DNA from: Oceanococcus atlanticus
GTDB taxonomy: Bacteria; Pseudomonadota; Gammaproteobacteria; Nevskiales; Oceanococcaceae
DNA length: 64,000 nt
NCBI RefSeq assembly: GCF_002088235.1
Contig: NZ_AQQV01000003.1
Span: 664,922 to 728,921 of the forward strand
Direction: 5' to 3'
A program made the position numbers and the translations under genes. The notes beneath the pieces are model-generated. The model ran no database searches, was not told the DNA's origin, and was given only the letters and a program-made list of their open reading frames with translations. Position 1 is the first letter of the stretch. Each line of letters starts with the position of its first letter. Of the stretch, positions 10,056-17,249 are shown in pieces.

Positions 10056-10538
10056 CTAGGATCTTGATGCGGCAGCAAGCGCGCTCCAGCGTGCACCCGA
10101 AATTCGGTCAGCCTCTGAAGGTTCAACCCAATGACAACCTCGCACAGTGCTCTCGCGCTTCCAGAACGGCGTGTCCTGCTTAAGCCGATCCAACAAATAA
10201 TCCGCCGCTTCAAAAGCGGCACGCCGATGTGGCGCCGCAGTTGCAACGAAAACAATGGGGTCTGGCGCATTTACGCGCCCCACTCGGTGCACGACCCAAA
10301 CACCGTCAAGCGCCCAGCGGGAAATAGCCTGAACGGCAAAGTCTTCGATGCACGCGCGCGTGATCACAGGATGATGGTCAAGATGCAATGAGTTCACGGC
10401 GACCTCACCCAGCGCGTCACGAACCAGGCCAGTGAACGAAACAATAGCGCCGCTGTGACCGACATGCGCCTGTATGAAAGCACGGTGATAAGACGACGGC
10501 TCCAACTGTTGCGTCGACAGCTCAATCAGCAAAGGCAT
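10056..10538 (-). CDS. moaE: Molybdopterin synthase catalytic subunit MoaE
   Basis: MoaE pairs with thiocarboxylated MoaD to insert the dithiolene sulfurs into precursor Z. At 160 residues it is of normal length. Visible signatures are GAIVSFTGLVRD, a HRVGRV segment, AAPHRRAAFEAADYLLD and the catalytic-lysine stretch RLKQDTPFWKRE. Its ATG follows the moaD stop codon by only two bases, which implies coupled translation of the two synthase subunits. Confidence 0.95.
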   Translation of the reverse strand: MPLLIELSTQQLEPSSYHRAFIQAHVGHSGAIVSFTGLVRDALGEVAVNSLHLDHHPVITRACIEDFAVQAISRWALDGVWVVHRVGRVNAPDPIVFVATAAPHRRAAFEAADYLLDRLKQDTPFWKRESTVRGCHWVEPSEADRISGARWSALAAASRS

Positions 10539-10540
10539 AC

Positions 10541-10786
10541 TCAGCCGCCCGAGATCACGGAGCCGATGACCACTTGACGAGCCCCCCGCAGATCCGCATC
10601 CGGACCTACGATCACATCATCAATGGCCAAAAAAATGCCCGGCCGACCCAAGGCCTCGGCAAGCACCGCATCACAACGGCCTAAACAATCGAGCAAGTCT
10701 TGCAGATTGGATACCGTCTCCGGCACATCAAAATGCCGTGAGTGTCCTGCAATATCGGCGATTTGGCCGTAGAACGCGATGTGCAC
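10541..10786 (-). CDS. moaD: Molybdopterin synthase sulfur-carrier subunit MoaD
   Basis: This ubiquitin-like protein carries the thiocarboxylate on its C-terminal Gly-Gly, which is visible (SVISGG). I place the start at GTG 10784-10786 (VHIAFYGQIADIAG), giving 81 residues. The reasons are that GGAGG lies 5 bases upstream, the position just follows the moaA TAG, and homology begins here. The longer 104-residue frame would overlap moaA by 68 bases and add an unrelated N-terminus. It lies between moaA and moaE. Confidence 0.92.
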   Translation of the reverse strand: MHIAFYGQIADIAGHSRHFDVPETVSNLQDLLDCLGRCDAVLAEALGRPGIFLAIDDVIVGPDADLRGARQVVIGSVISGG

Positions 10787-10787
10787 A

Positions 10788-11789
10788 CTAACCTCCCGTT
10801 GCCGACATGAACCGCACCACCGCGGGCTTCGCTCCGCGCTGTACATCGAACTCATGACGCTGCGGCTTGTGCGCTAATGCCTCATCAAGAACCCGATGGA
10901 TGGCTTCATCCGTGGAATCGGCGCGTAATGGGGCTCTCAAATCTGCCCCATCCATGTGTCCCAGGCACAAATACAATCGGCCCTTCGCGCTGACCCGCAC
11001 GCGGTTGCAATCGGCACAGAAATTCCGCGTGAGCGGCGAGATCAGGCCCAGTTGTCGCCCGGTTTCGGAGACCTGCCAATAGCGGGCAGGACCGCCCGTT
11101 TTGAGCGATGACGGGATCAGTGTGAAGTGCTGTTCAAGCTGTCGCCTGACAGCCGTCAAGGGCAGGAACTGATCGGCTCGATCGCGCCCTACATCACCGA
11201 TTGGCATGACCTCGATCAGTGTCAGATCGCAAGCCAGAGCGTGCACACCGTGCAGCAACTCCGGCATTTCATCCGCATTGTCCTGGGCCAGTGCGACCGC
11301 GTTGATTTTGACCGCTATGCCTGTGCGCTGAGCGGCAGCAATCCCATCCAAGGCGCGCCGAAGGCTAGCACCTCGGGTCACACGCTGGTAAGTTTTTGGA
11401 TTCAAAGAGTCCAGCGAAACATTGATGCGCCGCACACCTGCTGCAGCCAATGCGTCGGCATGGCGAACCAGTTGCGACCCATTGGTAGTCAAGGTGAGTT
11501 CATCCAGTGCACCTCGCCTGAGGTGGCGCCCCAAACTGGTGATCAGATCCACCACCCCAGCACGCACCAGCGGCTCTCCACCGGTCAAACGCAACTTACG
11601 CACACCTCTTTTAATAAAGGCGCTGGCCAGTCGATCCAGTTCGTCCAGACTCAACAGCTCGCGAGTCGGTGCGAATTGCATGGTTTCCGCCATGCAATAG
11701 GTGCAACGCATGTCGCAACGGTCGGTCACCGATAGGCGCAGGTATCGAATATCTCGGCCATGGCCATCGCGGAGCCGATTACTGGTCAT
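10788..11789 (-). CDS. moaA: GTP 3',8-cyclase MoaA (radical SAM)
   Basis: MoaA carries out the first step of molybdenum cofactor synthesis, radical SAM cyclisation of GTP. Cys25, Cys29 and Cys32 (CDMRCTYC) bind the SAM cluster. The C-terminal substrate cluster is in NFCADCNRV with YLCLG, and the terminal Gly-Gly (SATGG) needed for activity is intact. The start at 11789 (MTSNRLRDG) is chosen because GGGGAG lies 6 bases upstream; it gives 333 residues. The gene is 62 bases behind the small ORF that overlaps the Mo/W enzyme, so one transcript probably covers all of them. Confidence 0.95.
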   Translation of the reverse strand: MTSNRLRDGHGRDIRYLRLSVTDRCDMRCTYCMAETMQFAPTRELLSLDELDRLASAFIKRGVRKLRLTGGEPLVRAGVVDLITSLGRHLRRGALDELTLTTNGSQLVRHADALAAAGVRRINVSLDSLNPKTYQRVTRGASLRRALDGIAAAQRTGIAVKINAVALAQDNADEMPELLHGVHALACDLTLIEVMPIGDVGRDRADQFLPLTAVRRQLEQHFTLIPSSLKTGGPARYWQVSETGRQLGLISPLTRNFCADCNRVRVSAKGRLYLCLGHMDGADLRAPLRADSTDEAIHRVLDEALAHKPQRHEFDVQRGAKPAVVRFMSATGG

Positions 11790-11851
11790 AACATGCTCCC
11801 CGCAGCCGCGACCGCGCACATCCCGGATTCACCGCGGCCACCAGATCACCA

Positions 11852-12082
11852 TCAATGGCTTTTGCCACATTCGGCCGCATCATCGGTGGCCTCATAATCC
11901 ATATGATCGATCGAGTCTTCGGATTGCAGGAATCCAAGCGGATCTCGTCCGTGCCGCAGCAAATTCAGCCGCACTGCTGAGCGTGCGATCCAGCGTTTCC
12001 AGAACACCGTATGACGCTGTCCGATAAAGCCCGCGACGCGCATCAGCAGCCTGGCTTTGATCTCGGCCAATTTGGTGCTCAT
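11852..12082 (-). CDS. 76-residue protein coupled to the Mo/W enzyme, unknown
   Basis: The ATG at 12080-12082 overlaps the TGA of the upstream molybdopterin enzyme as ATGA, the classic arrangement for translational coupling, which is the main reason to believe in this gene. The protein starts MSTKLAEIKARLLMRVAGFI. It has a basic, aromatic first half (WKRW, RLNLLRHGRD) and a strongly acidic tail (residues about 56-72, rich in Asp and Glu). No signal peptide, membrane segment or cysteine motif is seen apart from one Cys near the end. I do not recognise the family. A maturation partner of the upstream enzyme is possible by position only. Confidence 0.6.
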   Translation of the reverse strand: MSTKLAEIKARLLMRVAGFIGQRHTVFWKRWIARSAVRLNLLRHGRDPLGFLQSEDSIDHMDYEATDDAAECGKSH

Positions 12083-14265
12083 TGAAGTGCACCAATGCCG
12101 ACGAAATCTCTGGGCGGTGCACATGCCGTGATACGGCACGGCACGCCCTTCATATGAGGAATGCCCTGCTCGCGGTCGAGATATTCCTGATCATCAGGAA
12201 TCACCAGGCCATCATTGTGATCGTCCGCACCAAGGTCGTGCTCTTCAGGCAGCCACCAGCCATGCGGCACGCGAATTAGGCCGGGCGGCACGTCATCCCT
12301 GATCGTCACCATCATGAACAAGCGCCCGGCAACGGTCTCGATCTTCGCCCACTCGCCTTCAGTCAGACCATAGGAGGCAGCATCGACCGCATTTACGAAC
12401 GTGCGGGGATAACGATTGCTTTTTCTCAAGCGCCGGTTGTGACGCTGGCCCGACTGGAAGAACTGCGGTTCGCGCAAACCGACAAACATCTTCAACGGGA
12501 ACGCATCGCTGGTCTCGACATTGCGATAGTACGGCAGCGGATCACAACCGAAACCTTCCAGCACTTCTGAATAAAGCTCGACTTTGCCCGACGGCGTAGC
12601 AAAGCCGGTCGTCCTGTAATTGAAGTGCTTGTAGTGCCCCAATTGAATCTTGTACTTGGACAGATACTCATGCCAACGCAGACCGGTTCGGGAGACCCGG
12701 TGATCAAACAACTCTTCAACATTGCGCCACGGAAACCACTCCTGCATGCCCATCCGCACGGCGAGGTCGTGCCACAAGTCGTACACGTTTCTGCACTCCC
12801 CAGGCGGGTCATAGAGCTGCTCCGACGTCATCGTGATCGTCGCCCAATTGTAGGTGTCCATTAGGTTGGGCCGCTCCATCCAGCTGTCACCAGGTAGCAC
12901 GTAATCACAAAGAGTGGCCGTCGGCGTCATGAACTGTTCGAAGCAGACATTCAATTCCTGGTTCAGCATCGCTTTCTTAACCAGAGCCTGGTTGCCATAG
13001 CCAAATAAGGCGTTGTTGGCGATGGCGAAAAACGCTTTCACCGGGTATGGCTCTGCGGTTGCCATCGCCCTAAAAGTCGTCGATGGCACGGCCATATGCG
13101 TGCCTTTCACAAGATTGGGGTAACGATGGCCAAAAACCCTTTCACTGTGCTCTGCGAAAATGTCCGCGGCTTTGAAGGTGAATGCCGGGTGCTCGTCATA
13201 CCCTAGCTGTTTGCGCTTCTGCTCATCGCTGAGCATTTCCGTGAGCTCCAGCTCCGGCTCTGAGATCAGATCCTGATGAATCCCCATCAACATCTCACCA
13301 CCAGGCGCGTCCAGATTGCCTGTAATGGCCCGCAGGATGCTGATGGCCCGAATCGCCGACGTACTGCTGACCTGCTGATCAGTAATCGGTGACCACGGAA
13401 TGATCGCGCCCTTGGATGTGGCATAAAGGCGCGCGGACTCGCGAATCTCTGTCTCATTCAAACCGGTAACGTCGCACACGCGCTGCAGTGGATAGTCGTC
13501 GCGGATGCGCTTGGCCAGAGCATCGAAACCCACCGTCCAGTCCCGAACAAAAGCTTTGTCGTAAAGCTGCTCTTCGATAATCACGTTGATCCAGCCCAGG
13601 CACAGCATCACGTCCGTGCCCGGCTTCAGGGCCAGATGAAAAGCGGCACGTTCAGCCGTCGGGCTGCGTCGTGGGTCCATCACGATCAGTTTGGCGCCGC
13701 GCTGCTCAGCCAAGCGCAGCCGTACATATTCCCAAACCCAGTTCTGGGAGTTGGTGTTGTGGCCCATCAAAACGACGCAATTGGTGTTTTCGAAATCGGG
13801 CATCGGCATCCAGCCATAGGTGAATCGATTCACCGCGGCCGTATTACCCAGGCAAAGCGCCACAGGTGAAAGATAGTTCGGTGTTCCCAGAATGTTCATG
13901 AAGCGCCGCGTCATGCCCGACTCCGTCGAGCAGTTCCAGGGTCCGCTGGTGACCGCCAGAGACTCAGCACCATAGCGGTCCACAATGCCTTGCAGCTTCT
14001 CGGCGATTTCGTCCATCGCCTGTTCCCAGGAGATCTGTTGCCACTGACCTGCGCCGCGCTCCCCCACGCGTTTGAGCGGATGGAGCAAGCGATTGGGATG
14101 CTCAAACGTGGTTTGGGCAAGCTTGCCCTTGGCACAGATCGCACCGGGCCCCATGGGGTTGTCGTAGTCTCCACTCAGGGTGAAGTCCTTCTCCCCAGGC
14201 TTTCGAGTTGCCACCAGCTGACATGAGATGTCGCAGGTTGCACAGAGGACGTGTTTGGTTTCCAT
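12079..14265 (-). CDS. Molybdopterin/tungstopterin enzyme, acetylene-hydratase-like
   Basis: This 728-residue member of the DMSO reductase superfamily (4Fe-4S domain, bis-MGD domains, C-terminal dinucleotide-binding domain) has no Tat signal and so is cytoplasmic. The start at 14265 has AAGGAG 8 bases upstream. The cluster cysteines are Cys8, Cys11, Cys15 and Cys44, and the likely metal ligand is Cys138 (VALCLGN), so it is neither a selenocysteine formate dehydrogenase nor a serine-ligand DMSO reductase. Asp12 and Ile13 directly follow Cys11, and Trp176 and Trp291 lie where acetylene hydratase has active-site tryptophans. No redox partner subunits are encoded nearby, which would fit a non-redox hydratase. 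A generic Mo oxidoreductase remains possible. Confidence 0.8.
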   Translation of the reverse strand: METKHVLCATCDISCQLVATRKPGEKDFTLSGDYDNPMGPGAICAKGKLAQTTFEHPNRLLHPLKRVGERGAGQWQQISWEQAMDEIAEKLQGIVDRYGAESLAVTSGPWNCSTESGMTRRFMNILGTPNYLSPVALCLGNTAAVNRFTYGWMPMPDFENTNCVVLMGHNTNSQNWVWEYVRLRLAEQRGAKLIVMDPRRSPTAERAAFHLALKPGTDVMLCLGWINVIIEEQLYDKAFVRDWTVGFDALAKRIRDDYPLQRVCDVTGLNETEIRESARLYATSKGAIIPWSPITDQQVSSTSAIRAISILRAITGNLDAPGGEMLMGIHQDLISEPELELTEMLSDEQKRKQLGYDEHPAFTFKAADIFAEHSERVFGHRYPNLVKGTHMAVPSTTFRAMATAEPYPVKAFFAIANNALFGYGNQALVKKAMLNQELNVCFEQFMTPTATLCDYVLPGDSWMERPNLMDTYNWATITMTSEQLYDPPGECRNVYDLWHDLAVRMGMQEWFPWRNVEELFDHRVSRTGLRWHEYLSKYKIQLGHYKHFNYRTTGFATPSGKVELYSEVLEGFGCDPLPYYRNVETSDAFPLKMFVGLREPQFFQSGQRHNRRLRKSNRYPRTFVNAVDAASYGLTEGEWAKIETVAGRLFMMVTIRDDVPPGLIRVPHGWWLPEEHDLGADDHNDGLVIPDDQEYLDREQGIPHMKGVPCRITACAPPRDFVGIGALQ

Positions 14266-14417
14266 AGTGGGTCTCCTTATTGCCGCCGAACGCACAATGA
14301 GCCTCGGTGATCGAGCCGCAAATCTATCTTCGATCGCAAGCAGAGATTTACCTTATAGAGCCATTTATTTATCTTTTACGGTCAATCTTCATTCGCGATC
14401 ACATCGCCGAAGCCCTT

Positions 14418-15440
14418 ATGCCCGCTCTTCACTCCAGTCCCTTTGTCCTCAACAGCTTTCTGAGCGAGTTCTCGCCACTGCTGATTTCAAGAGGAGGAGA
14501 ACTGCAAAGCGTTTGCGCGAGCGCCGGCCTGACACCGCATGAAGTCACGGGGGCCAATCAACTCATTCCATTCGATCGATTCATCGCGCTGCTTGAAGCC
14601 GCGTCTGCCTCGCTGGGTGCTGATGATTTCGCTCTGATGCTCGCGTCCCGACAGGACCTACGCGCCCTTGGTCCGGTCTCACTCATGCTGCGTGACTGCG
14701 AAACGGTCAGCCAAGCAATATCAGTCACGGTTTCACAGCTGACCCTGCTCGTATCCGGAATCTCGATGGCCGAGCGCCTGCACGCTGATGAATTTATCGT
14801 CGAGATCGACGTCCACTTGCCCGGCCTGAAATACAGAAGGCAATTTCGAGACTACCTGGTCGGATCCACACTGATGGTCGTGCGAAACCTGTCAGGTCTC
14901 ACCAGACAGCTGCATCAATGCCAGCTCTATGGGCACCCCCAAACACCGACAGAACAAGCCGAGCTGACCGCGTTCCTGGGCTGCACGCCAGATTTCGGAG
15001 CACAAAGAATCGTCCTGCACTTTCCCGCATCACTGGGTCTGTCACCTCTGGCGCCATCAGCTATTCGAAATCCGCGTGTTGCTAGCGACATGGCCAGTGC
15101 CCGCCGGCACTTGGAAGCGTCAATTCAATCAGCTTTGACTTACCTGCTTGTAAGCGGGGCATCCAACGTACAGACGGTGGCTTCGCTACTGGGGTACTCA
15201 GAGCGCACGCTGCGCAGACGACTTACCCAACATGGCTTGTCGTACCAGGGCATTCTGGACGCCTTTCGTCTGGATCAAGCCAATAAATACCTGAGCAGCA
15301 CACACTACCGCATGAGTGACATTGCAAGCTTGCTCGGATTTGCCAACCAGAGTGCCTTTTCGCGCTTTTACCTCAATGCAACCGGCTTAACGCCCAGCCG
15401 CTATCGTGCGGGGCTGCTCAGCAACACATCGCCTGAATAG
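14418..15440 (+). CDS. AraC-family regulator with PF12625-type ligand domain
   Basis: The protein has 340 residues from the ATG at 14418 (MPALHSSPFVLN); the open frame extends 37 codons further upstream but without similarity. The N-terminal two thirds resembles the arabinose-binding-like domain of OruR/ArgR-type AraC regulators (VCASAGLTPHEVTG, DDFALMLASRQDLRALGPVS). Two helix-turn-helix motifs occupy about residues 250-335 (VASLLGYSERTLRRRL and IASLLGFANQSAFSRFY). It is divergent from the Mo/W enzyme with about 150 bases between and is its probable activator. The inducer is unknown. Confidence 0.88.
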   Translation: MPALHSSPFVLNSFLSEFSPLLISRGGELQSVCASAGLTPHEVTGANQLIPFDRFIALLEAASASLGADDFALMLASRQDLRALGPVSLMLRDCETVSQAISVTVSQLTLLVSGISMAERLHADEFIVEIDVHLPGLKYRRQFRDYLVGSTLMVVRNLSGLTRQLHQCQLYGHPQTPTEQAELTAFLGCTPDFGAQRIVLHFPASLGLSPLAPSAIRNPRVASDMASARRHLEASIQSALTYLLVSGASNVQTVASLLGYSERTLRRRLTQHGLSYQGILDAFRLDQANKYLSSTHYRMSDIASLLGFANQSAFSRFYLNATGLTPSRYRAGLLSNTSPE

Positions 15441-15529
15441 TGCAAAAACGCTCGTGCAGGGCTAGTTTCAGCTTGAATCGGGCCAGACCAGAACAGCCCG
15501 TGGTCCAGTTTTTGTGATCAGCCTGTGTA

Positions 15530-15559
15530 TTGACAGCTGAACTCTACACGCATCAAAAT
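15530..15559 (+). promoter_or_regulatory. Sigma-70-like promoter of the TetR-RND operon
   Basis: TTGACA (15530-15535), an 18-base spacer and CAAAAT (15554-15559) form a credible sigma-70 promoter. The palindromic operator at 15561-15578 begins two bases after the -10 element and would cover the transcription start. Confidence 0.55.
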
Positions 15560-15560
15560 T

Positions 15561-15578
15561 ACCGACTGATTAGTCGGT
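15561..15578. promoter_or_regulatory. TetR operator palindrome ACCGACT-GATT-AGTCGGT
   Basis: A perfect 7-bp inverted repeat with a 4-base spacer lies 8-25 bases upstream of the TetR start codon and directly downstream of the predicted -10 element. The position fits steric autorepression of the TetR-RND unit. Confidence 0.75.
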
Positions 15579-15585
15579 CTATCTC

Positions 15586-16179
15586 ATGAGCAAGCGACAA
15601 GACATACTCGACACGGCTGTTGAACTGTTCGTGCGCCAGGGCGTGGACAACACACCCACATCCCAGATCAGCAAAGTTGCCGGCGTCGCAACGGGCACAC
15701 TGTTCCACCATTTTCACAGCAAAGATGAAATCCTGTCAGCGCTGGTGCTCGATATCCGCGAAAGCGTTCATGCCGCGGTGATGGCCGCCTCAGGTCACAT
15801 GGCTGACTACAACTACAAATGCCGATTCGAAGCCATGTGGCTGGCGTTTATTCGTTGGGCTATGAAGCACCCCAATCAATTTCACTTTCGCACCCAAATT
15901 GAGTCACGCGTCAACCTCGACGAAGAGACACAGAGACAGGTTGACAGGTTGCAGGGCGAGTTCGATGAAATCGCGCGCCAAGGCGTCGAAATGGGGCTGC
16001 TCAAACCCCTACCGATCGAATTCTTAACCGGATTCGCCCATCACCAGGGCACCTACATCACCGCCTACTTCATCGAAAACCCCAAACACTTCGCTGACGA
16101 CGCCTTCCGCAAGCGCTGCTTTTCCTGCACTTGGGACTCGATTGCAATCCCTGAAAACGCCAGCAAGCAGACCAACTAG
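15586..16179 (+). CDS. TetR/AcrR-family repressor of the RND pump
   Basis: The 197-residue regulator has a TetR helix-turn-helix at about residues 5-50 (ILDTAVELFVRQGVDNTPTS, VATGTLFHHFHSKDEIL). Its gene is the first in a same-strand unit with an RND adaptor (16 bases downstream) and pump, and a perfect operator lies over its own promoter, so it should repress the whole cassette. A degenerate copy of the half-sites overlaps its stop codon (16171-16184). The ligand is probably a pump substrate; nothing in the sequence identifies it. Confidence 0.9.
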   Translation: MSKRQDILDTAVELFVRQGVDNTPTSQISKVAGVATGTLFHHFHSKDEILSALVLDIRESVHAAVMAASGHMADYNYKCRFEAMWLAFIRWAMKHPNQFHFRTQIESRVNLDEETQRQVDRLQGEFDEIARQGVEMGLLKPLPIEFLTGFAHHQGTYITAYFIENPKHFADDAFRKRCFSCTWDSIAIPENASKQTN

Positions 16180-16184
16180 TCGGT
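16171..16184. promoter_or_regulatory. Possible second TetR site overlapping the TetR stop codon
   Basis: ACCAACT directly abuts AGTCGGT, repeating the half-sites of the operator at 15561-15578 with one mismatch. The spacer is 0 instead of 4 bases. It lies 12-25 bases upstream of the adaptor start codon. The changed spacing means it might bind weakly or be coincidental. Confidence 0.4.
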
Positions 16185-16195
16185 TTTAAAACAGT

Positions 16196-17248
16196 ATGAA
16201 ACGATTTCTGAACTGTGCGCAGCTCGCCTGCGCCCTGTTGATCTTGCACGCTCACACAGCACAGGGAGCGGCCCCGGCAAAACCGGTCAAACTTTTAACA
16301 CTGAGTGATCACGCCATGACGGTGGAGCGCCAGTTCTATGGCCAGGTTGTCGCGCGCGAAACGGTCAATTTCGCTTTTCAGGTCGCCGGCCAGATCGTCC
16401 GCATGCCAATCGCCGAAGGCGCCGTATTAGAGGCTGGCAGCCTGATCGCAGAACTGGATCTGGAGCCATTTGTACTCGCCCGTGATCGGGCACGCGTTCA
16501 ATTCCAGCAGGCAACAAGCAATTACAAGCGCTTTTCAGCTGCGGGTTTAAGCAATGTGTCGCAAGCTGATATAGACGAAGCGCAATCCACGCTAGCCCTG
16601 GCAAACGTGGCGCTCAAGCAGGCGGAATATTCGCTCAAACGCGCAAGCTTGCACTCGCCGTTCAAAGCACTTGTAGCAAAGCGTCTCACGCCAAACTTCA
16701 GCACGGTAAGTGCCGGCACGGCGGTAGCCCGGCTGCATGACATGTCTGAAATCCATATCGAAATCGAGATGCCGGAATTGTTGTTCCATCGTGCTCAACA
16801 ACGCGGGCCTGTTGCACTGTTCGCAACGCTGGTCGACGACGCCGAACGCTATCCACTCGAGATTTACGAGTACGCCACTCAGACGTCACCCGTCGGGCAG
16901 ACTTACACGCTTACACTGAAGATGCTGGCCACGCCGTCACAGCTGCTTTTACCCGGCGCTTCGGTCACTGTACTGGCTCGTCAACAGACCGAAAAAACGC
17001 AGATTATTTTGCCGCCCACTGCATTGGTGGTGGCGCCGGACGGAACCACATCAGTCATGGTGTTTGAAGCCACTGACTCCACTGACACCGGCCTCGTGCG
17101 AAAGCATATCGTTGACATTGAGGTTGGAGCACAGGGTCAGTTCATCATGCTCAAGGGGCCCGAGGCAGGTCGCGAGATTGTGCTAACCGGCGCCAGCAGC
17201 CTACTCGACGGACAAGCCGTAAGGCGCTTCAGAACTGCGGATTACTGA
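16196..17248 (+). CDS. RND efflux periplasmic adaptor (membrane fusion protein)
   Basis: The 350-residue HlyD/AcrA-type adaptor links an inner-membrane RND pump to an outer-membrane channel. It has an N-terminal signal peptide (to about residue 24, ending TAQGA) without a lipobox. The lipoyl-like domain (GQIVRMPIAEGAVLEAGSLI) is split by a helical hairpin (about 100-145, QATSNYKRFSAAGLSNVSQA). Beta-barrel and membrane-proximal segments follow. The pump gene starts one base after its stop codon. No outer-membrane TolC-like gene is in the unit, so a shared channel is implied. Confidence 0.92.
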   Translation: MKRFLNCAQLACALLILHAHTAQGAAPAKPVKLLTLSDHAMTVERQFYGQVVARETVNFAFQVAGQIVRMPIAEGAVLEAGSLIAELDLEPFVLARDRARVQFQQATSNYKRFSAAGLSNVSQADIDEAQSTLALANVALKQAEYSLKRASLHSPFKALVAKRLTPNFSTVSAGTAVARLHDMSEIHIEIEMPELLFHRAQQRGPVALFATLVDDAERYPLEIYEYATQTSPVGQTYTLTLKMLATPSQLLLPGASVTVLARQQTEKTQIILPPTALVVAPDGTTSVMVFEATDSTDTGLVRKHIVDIEVGAQGQFIMLKGPEAGREIVLTGASSLLDGQAVRRFRTADY

Positions 17249-17249
17249 C

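Noticed and set aside
11783..11851. Molybdenum cofactor riboswitch before moaA
   Set aside because: The gap is only about 60 bases and shows none of the conserved stems of that RNA.
12079..14265. Formate dehydrogenase or arsenate/nitrate reductase identity for the Mo/W enzyme
   Set aside because: No in-frame TGA or Sec/Cys-His motif, no Tat signal and no electron-transfer subunits. The Cys-Asp-Ile and Trp landmarks fit acetylene hydratase better.
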